The notes beneath the pieces were generated by a model, which ran no database searches, was not told the origin of the DNA, and saw only the letters and a list, made by a program, of their open reading frames with translations. DNA of 64,000 nt from positions 291,353,089 to 291,417,088 of the forward strand of contig NC_073746.1 of NCBI RefSeq assembly GCF_029784135.1, read 5' to 3'. Source of the DNA: Toxorhynchites rutilus septentrionalis. Its lineage: Eukaryota > Arthropoda > Insecta > Diptera > Culicidae. Each line of letters starts with the position of its first letter. Within the stretch, counting starts at the first letter, position 1. The position numbers were made by a program, and so were the translations under genes. Positions 33,374-45,530 of the stretch are shown one piece after another.

Positions 33374-34454
33374 CTTCTTCTATCTATACCAATAAAAATG
33401 GATTGCCGAATATGTTGATAAGAGCAAAACTCTAGGAAGTAATTGTCCGATTTAGGGCTGTCTTTATTCTATCATATTTTCTGTATCAAACATTTATTCC
33501 ATGTAACGGAGAAACATGTTATTTGCAAGTGGTTGAAAAATTTTGAACGAGAATTGTGTCAGAAATTAATCTGATATTAAAATGATGAGTTTTGGTAGAA
33601 GTACTAGGAATTTTATAGTAAAACGTAAATTCAATGGGGTCGACTAAAAAGTCAGTCAATGAACAGTTCTGCGCTTAGTAAAAAACGTGAATGTTTGAAG
33701 GTACACCCAGGTTTTTTTTACGCGGGGGATACGTCCCTCGTAAAAAAAACCGCGTTAATTCGAAAATCCGCGTAAAAAAAACCGCGTTAATTGGAAAATC
33801 CGCGTAACAAAACCATGTCACCTAATGATAGATATCAAATGGGACTATCTTTACGTAGAACGGAAGTACAAAGTTGAGTGTTGCTCGCTTCCAAAACCCG
33901 TAGTTTTTTCCTGCTATTTCGTTGGTTACTGGTAGCTATAGTTCGGTTTTCCTCACGAATGAGGTCATCTGCTGTTGCTAGAAGATTCCCTAGTAATTTG
34001 TACACTCTTCTGCCGATGCACGTGCAGTACCATTGTTGGACTGTCCAGAGCTAAGTATACAGAGAAAGACATTCACGAATAGCTGCCCGTAAAACCCCGT
34101 CCCGTTATACCGCCCGGTGAGCTCCCCGTTACCCAACACCTAGAATCCACGTAAGAATCGTGATAAGGTGCGGCACTAAGCGCTAAACTCCGTTACAAGC
34201 ACTAATTACCGTAATTTGCTCTGAGGGAACATGAGAGAAAAATGTGAGCTGAGCGGGAGATGTGATATTGCACTGGTCCTTTTTTACGCGGGTACCGCGT
34301 AAATTGGAAAATTCGCGTAAAAAAAACGAGTTAACTGGAAAATCCGCGTAAAAAAAACCTAGTAAAAAACCGCGCAAAAAAACCGCGTAAAAAAACCTGG
34401 GTGTATTGATAAAAAAAAAGTTTTGGGCGGGACGAAGTTTGCCCGGTCAGCTAG
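33374..34454 (+). mobile_element. Helitron-like element ending in CTAG, with a nested MITE
   Basis: The 3' end reads GGGACGAAGTTTGCCCGGTC then AGCTAG. The 5' part begins near TCTTCTTCTATCTATACC. The whole is the inverted match of 503-890 except for the 700-bp MITE at 33704-34403. The Helitron class is inferred from the CTAG end and lack of a visible target duplication. Confidence 0.5.
33704..34403. mobile_element. MITE with ACGCGG-rich ends and TA target duplication
   Basis: The termini are CACCCAGGTTTTTTTTACGC and the complement of the right end, CACCCAGGTTTTTTTACGCG. TA is present at 33702-33703 and 34404-34405. Near both ends AACCGCGT and AAAATCCGCGT recur several times as short subterminal repeats. 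The centre (33840-34270) is non-repetitive and has no convincing gene. The paralogue at 503-890 lacks this insertion. Confidence 0.85.
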
Positions 34455-34604
34455 TTTCTTATACAATTAAAATTCGGTTCGATAAAAACCACTGACAAAA
34501 ATACAGATGATTATTGAACGCGTCATATAAAAAAAATTAAATTTAAATAAATTTCAGTTTGTTTTCATTAGTGCGTCGGTGATCAATTCGTCCCCGGATG
34601 ACGG

Positions 34605-35069
34605 TATTTATGAAGGAAACTACCTAAAATCCCAACTTTCATTATCAAATGGCCAGTTTAAACTGCGCTTGATTTTTGTAAAAGGGCGTATTCAAAATCA
34701 TTGATCATTCTTTCAAAACATCGTAACTCAAAATCCAAACGATTAATTGATTAAAACCCTTCCAATTTAACAAAGTTTCATGTACAGTGGTGCCGTGGTA
34801 AACTCATCAAAATGGAGATATGAATTTTTGAAAACTTATGAAACCTTAATACTTTGTGAAATCGTGACCATTTGGGGAAAGTAACATAAAAACTAGAATC
34901 AACAAACGATTCAACATGTCGGGTTTAATGTAGTTTCCATCAGACATTCAGACATTAGACAAAATTGATCAATGATTTTGAATAGGCCCTTTTAAAATAA
35001 TCAGTCGTAATTTAAATTGGTCATATGATAATAAAAATTGTGATTTTAGGTAGTTTCTATCATAAATAT
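34605..35069. repeat. Foldback MITE of about 465 bp
   Basis: Outer arms: TATTTATGA...GGAAACTACCTAAAAT on the left and ATTTTAGGTAGTTTC...TCATAAATA on the right. Arms of about 100 bp also pair at GGGCGTATTCAAAATCATTG and its partner AATGATTTTGAATAGGCCC. Non-coding. It lies directly after the CCGGATGACGG end of dispersed repeat copy B. Confidence 0.7.
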
Positions 35070-36807
35070 CAAGTTAAAAAAAAAATCGAAGAGGGTCGGG
35101 TCAGTGGCCGGCTGATTTGGCGTGGAATTGCTCTAATATGTTTCATTGAGATCAATACAAATATCTTATAAAACAATCACGGCAAAGTGATATTTAACTC
35201 ACTCCATTTAAAAGAGACACTATCCTAGATCAGCTAGCGGGCGCCCCGGAATAGCTACGCGGTAGACTGCGGACTACCCTTTGACCACCCATGCTTCGGT
35301 ATGTCTCGTACATATTTTACTCCCAGAACAATTCACAATGAAGTGCTCCTCTACAAACCTTGGTGAATCAGGTAGAAAAAACTGCTGGACTTTTCGTTAT
35401 AAAATTTATAAGATGTTTTGGGGATACATTAGAATAAACATTTGCCTGCTAGCATAAGTACTTGCTGAAATATTTGCCCAATTTCAGTAGGTTTTATATG
35501 TTTTTTAAAAAATCGTACAAAATTTATAAGATGTTTTTGGCCGTTGCGTTAATTTGATCTTGTACAGAATTTATTCAAGTTTTCAGAAGTGCTTATCACT
35601 TTGCTGTGCGATTATTAAAGACGAAAAGGCATGTCTTTCATTCAATCAAAACACTGGAGTATAAAGTTCTAGAAATCAAATAAAAGCTCTAGGTTGATGG
35701 GATTTATTACGATCTTGATTAAAGAAAAGTCAAGAAGATGTTAGAAATATGTATGAACGGTATCCTAAAACTCAAGAAAGGAAATTATTGTATGTCTCAT
35801 CTTAATGCGTTGAACTTTGCTTCTCTAATTTTTCGTCGAGTTCATGGTAAATCCGCATGTACAAAAATTGAAGATCGGACTATGCCTAAACACCTCAAGA
35901 CCGCGTGGGTTCCACATATATATATTTGTTAGTGTGGATATAACGTAATCCACACCAACAAATGTATCCTTAAATCAGATTTTATCACGAACACCGCATT
36001 GATCCGAAAAAGGGTTAAAAACCTCATTCACGACCAACACCCGAAAACGCACTTGGCTCACGTGGTCAACGGTACGGGGATGGATGAAGGAGGCCAAAGT
36101 GTTGAGCACCAGATAAAAGAACTCCGTCAGTACCAACCTGTCCTCATCCATGCGCACACACGCACCCACCGAATCGAAGCATAACAGGAATATTTATCTA
36201 TCTTTAGAGAGTCCAATCTTCCCGCGGCATATCGCCCGCTTGGGGAGAGCTGAGGGGTCACCGTTTTAGGTGGGCCACCAACCGGCACCGCGGTAAAGTG
36301 GTGTTTATGTTTCTGCTGCTGGAGTCACTGCCGCTGGGAAGAGAAATGGGAGAGAACTCCCGTGTGATTTGTGTGTGCTGCTGCTGGGATCCATGCCCGC
36401 GGTACAAACACCCTGAAAACAACATAGAAATAGTTTACTGCCGGCGGAATAGGTTCAAATCTGTGGTCGGGAGAACCCGCGTGCGTTTCTCTCCACTCAT
36501 CGCAGAAGGGAACGAGTTGAACCATCACTTCATCGCGTCTCACACCGAAGAAGGAAGCAGAGAAAATCTAATCTCTTACATGCTCTAAGGAAAAGAAGGT
36601 CATTCAACTTGGCTTTCGGAGTCAAGTCAAGGACTTGTTGTTCGCCTAGAGAAGAGTTTTTAATTCTCCTCTTCTGCGCTTTGTTTTGCGTCTGCATGCC
36701 CGCGATCTGGAGGCTCTGGATACGGGGCTGACGATATGACAATTATGGCACTCCCGGAACACTTGGTGACCGTTAAGAGAAGGAGAAGTTTATGTTACCA
36801 AGTATTG

Positions 36808-36812
<5 letters not shown>
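35070..36812. other. Largely unique DNA without a recognisable gene
   Basis: Short frames on both strands around 35740-36600 show no known domain. CACACACGCACCCACCG near 36152 is low complexity. The part at 36200-36780 is GC-richer and may be conserved host non-coding DNA. Nothing better can be said from sequence alone. Confidence 0.4.

Positions 36813-36855
<43 letters not shown>
36813..36855 (+). repeat. (CT)n microsatellite
   Basis: An uninterrupted run of about 21 CT dinucleotides. The Leu-Ser repeat frame across it is not a gene. Confidence 0.97.
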
Positions 36856-36856
<1 letters not shown>

Positions 36857-37659
36857 AAAAGAGTCCAATCTTTATTTTGATGGTATGACGCACAAAGATA
36901 GGAGCAAACAGAATCTGATAACTCTTCTGAATCAGCATCATGAAGTTAAGAGGTCCTTTAGCCCGAATCAAACATCACTTGACCAACCGAGGCTCACCGG
37001 GAATCTCGCTGCAACAGGTTCGTAGAAAGTGAAGGCACAACAAAAGATTCGAGTCATCGACCGGGATATGGGATGGGCCGGAAAATATAAAAAAGAAGGC
37101 AATGAAAAAACTGGAAAAAGGAGATTTCCCCCTGCACGTGGAAGCAGCTAGGGTGTATGATTTGTTTTATTGAAATACTGGTACATTTCTACAGGTTTTT
37201 GTTTCTTTAAAACAAGTGGTGTGTGATGCTGGGGTTTGAACTTCAACGGTCAATTACAGTGACTTAACAGGTTTTATTCTAATGACGATTAAGTGTTGGA
37301 TTTTGTTGAGTGTTTGTTCTCAAGGATGCGTGTTTGAAGGCTTCATATATTTGGGAATTATTCTGAGTATGGAGGGCAAATCGAGAAGTTTGTGGGTTAT
37401 GTGTGTTGTATGCAGGATGTAGTATGAAGGAGTTCGATTTCGCATTTTGAGTGTACTGCCTGATTTTTTAAACGAAATACTCATATATTAGGTTTGATGA
37501 TTTTTTATGACGAAAAACGGGAAATATTTAATATGTTCCCTAAATAATACACATAGGCACGTACTAAATTCGTGTACACCGCCATCATGAAATGCAACGC
37601 GATACGATAACTGCTATCAGATATTGGAGATATTTAAAAATATACAAAAAAAAAGGAGG
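36856..37659. other. Spacer without a recognisable gene
   Basis: AT-rich, with no family recognised on either strand. Short frames only. Confidence 0.4.
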
Positions 37660-38795
37660 ATCATTTCATTTTCGAAGACGAAACTTGAAAATCGACTCTC
37701 CTCTCAGTCGCTTCGCTTCGCGTAGGACTACTTCGGCATTTGCCGTCAACATGACTAGTTCATCAGTCATCCTCGCTCTCTACGCTCGTCAATACACTTC
37801 TAGTCAATTCAATTAGCAAATGGTTATTCTAATTGACATGACGAATGAATAATAATCTGCCTCTTCATTCAACCTCACTTCAATCCACCACTACTACTCC
37901 ACCTTGACATGTACCTCGTTACCCGCGTACACAATCTTATTTAAACCTCCATATAAAGTGAAACTAAAACTTGATTTCTGATGCAAAAAAGTAGTTACAC
38001 CCAGTGTTGCCTCACGTACAGATTTATCTGGAAAGGTACAGTTTTTTTCGTTATTTTTGGTGCAGATTTTGTACGATACAGATTACAGATTTTGGTCAAA
38101 AAGTACAGATTGGTATAGATTTTTTCCGCGTGCGAACTTTGCGAATTTTAATGAATGATAGTATGCAATCTAAATTTAGAAAGACTATGTATAAGCATCA
38201 CCAAACATACGAGTGATTTGAGGCGAGTAAATGTTAATGTACATTGAATTCGACTTTTGTATTTGTAGTAAGTAAATCTAGGCATAAAGTTAGTAAGTGA
38301 ATATAATATTTTGTAGTAAACAAATGATAATATTTCATGATTTTTCTCTAAAAATGAATAATTCCGATGGTACAGATTTTTTGAAGGAAAAGTACAGATG
38401 AGAAAGTTTTTTTCCCATCTGGTACTGATGAAAATGTGGCAACACTGGTTACACCATTAATGATCGGCTCCATTGTTTACCTATTGTGAACCCAAACATC
38501 GATACATGTATGCATGATACATGAGAGAGAAACGAATTCAGTCGAGGGGGGGGGAGTCACTTCAATATGCCGTGAAGTCCATTTGACGATGATGAATGAA
38601 ATGAGAACGAAGCGTCGGAGAGGAGATATCAACGGCAACGCCCGAATGACTTTTCACTTTGCTGATTCATGTTGGCAGAGAAACTGATGGAAGAAGCAAA
38701 AACTCATCTCCAATTGAATGCGAAGGCCGATGGCTTCATAGCCCCTTGACTATCCTCAGTTGAATATGACTTTGCCGAGCTCTGACTATGACACT
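37660..38795 (-). repeat. Dispersed repeat, inverted copy of 61790-63450, with nested hAT-like MITE
   Basis: On the minus strand it reads like 61790 onward: CAACTGAGGATAGTCA near the start, then after a diverged middle GAATGAAGAGGCAGATT (at 37854 reversed, and 63241), and finally the CGAAGCGAAGC-rich end (37710 reversed, 63399). A 446-bp hAT-like element is inserted in this copy, a different 831-bp element in the other. Confidence 0.55.
38002..38447. mobile_element. hAT-like MITE with 8-bp target duplication
   Basis: The termini are CAGTGTTGCC and GGCAACACTG. GTTACACC flanks exactly at 37994-38001 and 38448-38455. An 8-bp duplication with a CAGTG start is characteristic of hAT elements. The inside holds many ACAGATT motifs (about ten) in both halves, and no transposase. 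A non-autonomous element. Confidence 0.92.
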
Positions 38796-41700
38796 TAATC
38801 TAGTTTGACCGAGTCAAAAGTTGGGAAGGAAACCTGTTATCGAATTTGTCTATATATAGACAATGTAGAACAATAATAGAACAATTGTTAAAACCTTAGT
38901 CATAGTAGGCTCTGTGAGTGATATACCTATTCGCGTTGACGACGTTCACAATTTTTTAAATAAAAATTATTAATGAAAATTAACTTCTTCGTATCAAATT
39001 AATATTATATGTAAATGAAGAACCCTTTTTTTTGCAGATGCAAAAATGTCATGTAAAAATTGTTTTTGATGATAATGTTATATTGATAAGTTTTTCATAG
39101 GAATAGATAGAGAATTATAGAGAAATGGTTTAGTTGGGGTCAAGACAACGTGTTTCAATTAATTAATTAACGCCAAGTAAAAATTTTCATCCAAATTTTG
39201 ACGTTATAAAACTGCCTTCGGGCCGGCTTATTTGATAGAGCAGTGTAACCAAACCATTTCTTCAGAGGGGCCACAAAGGTGCTAGTCATGGTGTCGTGGG
39301 CTGCAAAAAAAAAAGTGATGTCCAACCGACCGAATTTTTAACGTAGGACTGCGAAATCACAACCAGTTAGAAACAAGTTCAAATTCAATAATGAAACTCT
39401 TTGGTGCAAACATTTGGTAGCACTGACAAGGACGGATGAATGAATGCTTTCACTATGTGAGAGGCGCAAACGTTTCGCGAAACAATAACACGCCAAATAG
39501 ATCTGATTTCCAAATATACTCTCAGAATTAACACGTGCTGTTGATCAATCGCTGTCTACAGCGGCACTAAACACTGAACTAACGCCTCAAAGAACACTTA
39601 GAACGGCAACAGAAAATCCGAACCGAATCGGGTGGAGTAACGGCGTCGACAGCAACCGCTGCGAAACAAATTTTCTTTTTTCTAAAATATCTTCATTACA
39701 TATGGCTTGAAATGTACGCCACTTTTAATCCGGAAACAATGCTCGAGTTCAGGTGAAATTATTGAACGATCGGAAAAAATCACCAATAAGTGAATCTGAG
39801 AAAGCATCGTAATAATGACACTAATAAATCCGAATGCGCACCTAAATTCACAGAAGCCCAGAAAAAAATCATACACATCAATTCGTTTTTGATTCCTTCG
39901 GATTTTTTTCTAGAATTCATCTAGATTTTTGAAACAACTCTTCAGTCGAAAGTTTTGGTGGCCCTGATGGATTTGCGTGGTTTGGTAGAATCAATTGAAA
40001 ATGGATGATTCATGCACATAGCGCACTCAGTATGCATTTCGAATATTCTTCTCGTGTTAGACACAGTGCGGCCCGTGACGATTACTTGTTCGCCTTATAA
40101 CTTCACTCTCTCCCACCGTTATCTATTTTTAATTCCATTTGTTTATTTAATAAGGCTCATTCGCATTTCAGCTGCAAGAGAGCCGGATTTAACCATGAAC
40201 ATGTTAGTTGTTTTATCTAATAGCACAAACAGCTCGATGTTTCTTGTTGCCAGCAGCAGAGTTTGTGTGGATGAAGAGAGACCAGGACTGGGACCGTGAA
40301 TCAAGCTCCATCACTGGTGATGTGGTTGTATGTTGTTGTATAGACGTAGTTATTCTATAAAAACACAAAGATGGTCAATTGAGGGCACTGAGTTTTGTAC
40401 TCACGATCAATCGCTTAGTAAGCAAAGCGCAATATATGTTGCTACGTAGACCTCATCGGTATCTATTTGACAATTAGTACGTGTGATTCAATCATACACA
40501 ACCAATCACCGCATAATCGTATGAAACTCGGTGCGGTACGTCCTACTTAACATATCTATCCTGTTTTACTTCTGCCCGTCAGTGCAAGCTCTGCACTATG
40601 CTTACTTTGCGCATATTCTGAGAATGCAATCAGACGCGAACATTTTTGCACGCCCGTTCAACACGGTAGCAGAATAGAATCTGAAGTTGGCCACAATAAT
40701 AACAATATTTATAGTCTTTCATGGTCATCCAACGACATGCATCAATCGCTGATCAATTTTGACTTTGGTGAACTTCCAAGAATATTTCTAGAGTTTTGTT
40801 GTACCCATGATGTGCTTTCAAAGGAGTTCTTGAGCTACGGAAAAAAGTTTTTAAGTCAATAAGTAATAAATATCACTCATACACCTTTTATCTTTCAAAA
40901 GTGGTTGTCATACTACTGCGCAAAAATTTCGTGATTTGTTTCAGGATGTTAGGAATAAAGTGAAGTGTTTTGGTTGTTCTTTAAGGTATATTTGAAGATG
41001 TATTTTGCATTTGAAGATGTATTTTTGCATTTGCACGAATAAAGATCATTACGCTGTTGCCAGCTGGATGCGTAGATGCTGTCTGAAAATCGGAACCCTG
41101 CTGGTGGTTCTGAAGCAACGGGGTGTCGCAGAACGAATTCCAGTGAATATTTTGAACTTTAGGACAATACCTAAAGTATTACATACAGGTTTTTACAAAT
41201 TCGAAAAATTGCCAAAATGGCGGCCATTTTTGTTAAAAATGAGTTATTTTTCATGAAAAATCGCTGTTTAGAAACTCATAGAAAATCGGAAAAATGAGGT
41301 ATCAAAAAACGGCTATGTAACGCTTCAGATAATTCATTTTTACATGCTGTGAAAAAAATCAGCCAAATCGGTCGAGTAGATCTTGAGATATCGATACCAC
41401 CAACTGAAATAATATGGTTTCGAGAAAAACGCGTTGAAATATTCGTACAGTAATACTATCTCCCTCAAGGTGACCTCATACTTTTGGCTGTGACTTCCCA
41501 ACGAACAATCAATTGAACAATCGAACAATCAATCCAAACAATCCTTGTAAACATTTCTTAGCTTCCCAAAAATGCAAATAAATCGATGTTTTCGACCTCC
41601 TAGACCGGGGTCCCTCCTTGAAGAATTATTAACGCTCAAATGCTTGCTGCCCAAACGTCACGATCTCGTTTTCTAAATTTTAAATTTATATACTGGGGTA

Positions 41701-42509
41701 TGAATGGAGAAGAGATGTTGTGCAAAAATAGAGAGGCACTCTGCACCAGACGGCATGAAAATCGACGCGGTGCCTTCACCAAATGAAATCGCACCACTGT
41801 GTGCGATATTTATCTTCTATTCTTCCTTCATGTCGAGCAAAACAAGACTGCTGCCTGCTAGCTGGAGCGAGACTGTGACTTAAAAAATGATAATCATGGT
41901 TTGAATTGCAGAGGCTTAAAAATCTTTCAGTTCATTCGCCTCTAGCCTTGAAAAAGGCCAATTTGGAAAACTAAACTAAATTCTCGGCCTAGAGAAAAGC
42001 CGTTTGGAAAATCTCGCTGCCGTCTGATCATCAGCTGGATGAAGCGTGAATGGTGTAAAATGACGAATAGCTTGTTTAGAGCGTTTGCGAGTGTGGTTGT
42101 GACGATCGCGTGCCGGTGATGGGGCAATCTTATTTTACGCGATTCTCTCGAAATTATGCGATTTTGATTTACGCGATTTGCTCGAAATTATATTTTAACC
42201 CCTTGCCGTACGATTTAATTTCCAACAACAAGGCCCAAACACGAGCACAGTGAGTCGTTTCGATACTCTGCTGAGTGTGTGTATCTTACTTGCGATCGTA
42301 GCAGTCCCGCATCATCACACGTATCCATTTCACATCGATAGACGACGAGTGAGGTTCGATGTTGTACGTGAAAGGGTTAAAGCGATTTTATTGTTTGCGC
42401 GCACGCATCGGTTACGTAAATTTAAGTTGAAAACGGTTGGAGCTTAATTGCAATATTTTCTCATTCCACATAGAACGGTAGTATTTGCTATTTCTAATTC
42501 ACAAAAGCG
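38796..42509. other. Largely unique DNA, possible long hairpin-family element
   Basis: No gene family was recognised. At 39315-39355 the reversed right end of the hairpin family appears (GTGATGTCCAACCGACC, AACGTAGGACTGCG). Its reversed left end is at 42510-42562, so 39315-42562 could be one 3.25-kb element on the minus strand with unique-looking cargo. A local duplication of GAAGATGTATTTTGCATTT sits near 40996-41034. Confidence 0.35.
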
Positions 42510-42562
42510 TATCCTGTTTTCGGACTTGGCACCAATCCTGAAAAGATGTAGTTCTTCGTTCA
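42510..42562 (-). repeat. Left-end fragment of the hairpin-ended repeat family
   Basis: TCCTGTTTTCGGACTTGGCA, then CAATCCTGAAAAGATGTAGT and TCTTCG. This is the diverged reverse complement of the left end at 4393-4445. Confidence 0.5.
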
Positions 42563-45133
42563 ACAAATTTAGGAAATTATTTGTTAGGCTTAGGTCACAC
42601 ATACAAAATATTTTAGAGATGGGCCAACCAGAAGAACCCGTCGGGCCACACGCGGGCCGCTGGTTGGGTATAGCTGTGATAGAGAGTAGTTATTCAGAGT
42701 AGTTAGACACTGTACTGGCGTCGTCGCGGATTAGAATCGTAAGAATTGAATATTTTCGTGGAAGATTGTTTGCTTTTTCCTTCATACAACAATATTTATC
42801 AACAAAATGCAAATATAGTTTTACTCATTAAATGCATAAAGCTAGTCGGATGAAATTCGAGTGAAACTAAATAATAAAATAGTTCAACAATTTGCCAATA
42901 TACTAATGAGAATACAACTTCACGGCAAGTTTACGGTACAATAAATGAATTGTTCCACTCGTTCCTGAAAACCGATCCGAGCCGCCACCAGCAATCAGCA
43001 TACAACGTGGTGGTTACAATTTTTATCCCCACTAGATTCTTCCTGTTCGCCGTCACGGTTTCCCGGTTCTCGACCCAGCCGGTGGAACAATCTTGACTTT
43101 ATACTGTCCGTAGCGTTCCTCCTGCCTACCGATGTGCCTGCGTGAAGATACAATTCCTGACGACAAAACCAAAGCCTTGCAGGCAGGCAAACATCAGCTC
43201 AGTTGGTCCCCTTCCCTGACTGGGGCAGGAAAGATCCTGCTTCGATCTTATTACGTTTTGCTTTGAGTGTAGAACCCGTGAACGGAGGAACACGAAGGGA
43301 GGGAACGCAATGAATAGTTGGATTGTCTGTCTGGTTCTGGCTGGGATGCAATTGTGTTATTACATGCTGGCTGGAATTTAAAGCAGCTTGTCGTACATAA
43401 ATACAGGGAAGTTCTTACCAATCATTGTGTACATAAAGTTATGATGCAGGGCATTCTTCTGCATGAATTTTAAGCAAGGGTGAATGGGCTCTGAGATAGT
43501 AGCATATATTGTCACAGGAATGTGTAGTGATTTGACGTTGACTTCTCATTTCGTTACAGCTAGTTGATTCAGGAATCCCACGGCGTTCCCTCGTAACTGA
43601 TATCATTAGAACCACTAAACACGTGGTCCATCGGTTATTGACTCCAGGAATGTTCCACGCATCACGTGCAGAGTGTATGGATTTCACAGCACAACCACCA
43701 AAAATTATCGGACTATTCATTCAAAGGTGGAAAGGAAGAAAATCTAAATTCCCTTTGCCCGGAATGATCCCACCGCATGGACAAACCAACGGCACCAACA
43801 TGAACGGGCCAGTCTATCGGGAATGCTAGAAAGAGAGACGGAATGGCTTCTTCGTTGGGAATAGGAATGGGGGATACATAAAATGAAAAAAAAAGATTGG
43901 TTTTGGGGAGAAATAACTAAAAATCGAGCTCCCCTTGGGTGAGAGAAGAAGAAAAACCGGCAAGTGGAAGAGAATCGGATGGATTAATTTGTTTTATACT
44001 CCCTAGCGCAATGGAGATGGTATCGACGGATGAGTTATTGATGGATTATACCGGATGCGGAAAAATAGATGTGTGTTGGGAAGTGGGCATATGGATGCTT
44101 ATTAGCTATACAGCTCTTTTGGTTATGATATAGTGGCGAGTCTACGGATTATTGATCCTATATGGATGGAATATAAGGCAATGGTGGAGAATATTTATCA
44201 AATCAGTTCTATATTGAATCTCTTCTAGATTTAGTCGCGAATCGAACGAAAACCAACATTTACTGAGACTTCGTTGTCTGTCTCGAGATTTGAAATGTTC
44301 TATTTTTTCGATTATATTTTAGGTGTAGAACTATGCATCCATCTTTCACTTATAGATGGCTTCAACGGTGGACGTGTATCAACAAAAAACTGTTAAAACA
44401 ATTTTCGATTTATATCTGCCTAATGAAGCTGTTCTCGATTGAAAAGGTCCGATTATGAAACAAATTCATGTTATTTGAAGAAACATTAAACGAAAGACAA
44501 CGTCGACGTTGGCAAGATATGTCCAAACAAATAGTTGACATGACGTTGACTTTGACGGTGCACGTGTATCGTACTCGTCTGATATGAATACTGAATGTCA
44601 TTTACTGATGACATCATCTTTTCAGCCCATGTAGTAGAAGAAGGGTGTCAAAGAACAAATTGTAGAGCAGATAAAGAGCGTGAATTTTATTATGAATTTT
44701 TGGTATAAAATTAATAACAACAATTTAAAACCACTATGTTTTGAGGTATTCACTTCCAACATGTTATCAAAATCCACTAATTTTTTTTCTTTATTTTTTA
44801 TTATTTAAAAAACTGTTTTCAGCTACCTTTGCAGTGATCTTGATTAATCAGTTGACTTCTTATTCTAATTATATAAATGTTGTCTTAATCTTCTCTTGAA
44901 CAATCTCATATTCTAATTTTCCATTTCTGAAGGTTTAGCATTATACATTATAATATCTTGATAAAACTATTTTTTTGAAGCAAAAGTTGTTCTCGGACCA
45001 CCTATGTACATAAGATCTTGCTGTCTAGTATTATGCCAGTGTACCAAAGATACATAGACCAAGGTTCCGTTCGTTTTGATCAAATTATGACTTTTTTTGT
45101 GAATATGCTACGACATATTCTGTTACATAAAAG
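42563..45133. other. Largely unique DNA without a recognisable gene
   Basis: A GC-richer part at about 42960-43960 has short frames on both strands with no recognised domain; host intergenic or intronic DNA is likely. The remainder is AT-rich. Confidence 0.4.
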
Positions 45134-45450
45134 ACTAGCTGACCCGGCAAACGTCGTTCTGACATATAATTTATTTTTAGAGAATATTTCGGTTGGTAAA
45201 AATAACGAATATATTTCAAGAGAGTTTGTATGTTATCGTACAGATCTGTAAAATTGATCTAAATGATGATTTTCACAGCGAAACATACATATGCGTACCT
45301 CTTATTTTCGAATTTTCCCTTTTTATTTTAAATATCCTTTCTCCTTCCTCCTTTTATAAGATATGCATAGTCAATTTTTTCGAATTTTTCTAATCATCTC
45401 AAATATTTTCCAAAGTTTCTATTATTCTAATTTGGGTGAAGACAAACTCA
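45134..45450 (-). mobile_element. Helitron-like end fragment
   Basis: CTAGCTGACCCGGCAAACGT followed by CGTTCTGACATATAATT, the same terminus as at 503 and 18392. The other end is not identified. Confidence 0.45.
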
Positions 45451-45530
45451 AAAAAATATACTGACCGAGCCGATCTGATCAGCCGTTCTCCTGTGATTAT
45501 ATTTTACACGTACGTGGGAAAATCCTTCTT

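Larger units (their letters stand above)
31840..34620 (+). repeat. Dispersed repeat, copy B, broken by later insertions
   Basis: This is homologous to 25980-26430. Its two ends (31858-32520 and 34456-34602) are separated by Helitron-like DNA and hold a SINE. Shared ends include ATATCGTTTTGATGTGATG before the Helitron-like block and CCGGATGACGGTA after it. Confidence 0.5.

Noticed and set aside
36792..37025. Open frame beginning in Leu-Ser repeats
   Set aside because: The start is the CT microsatellite; the remainder has no domain.
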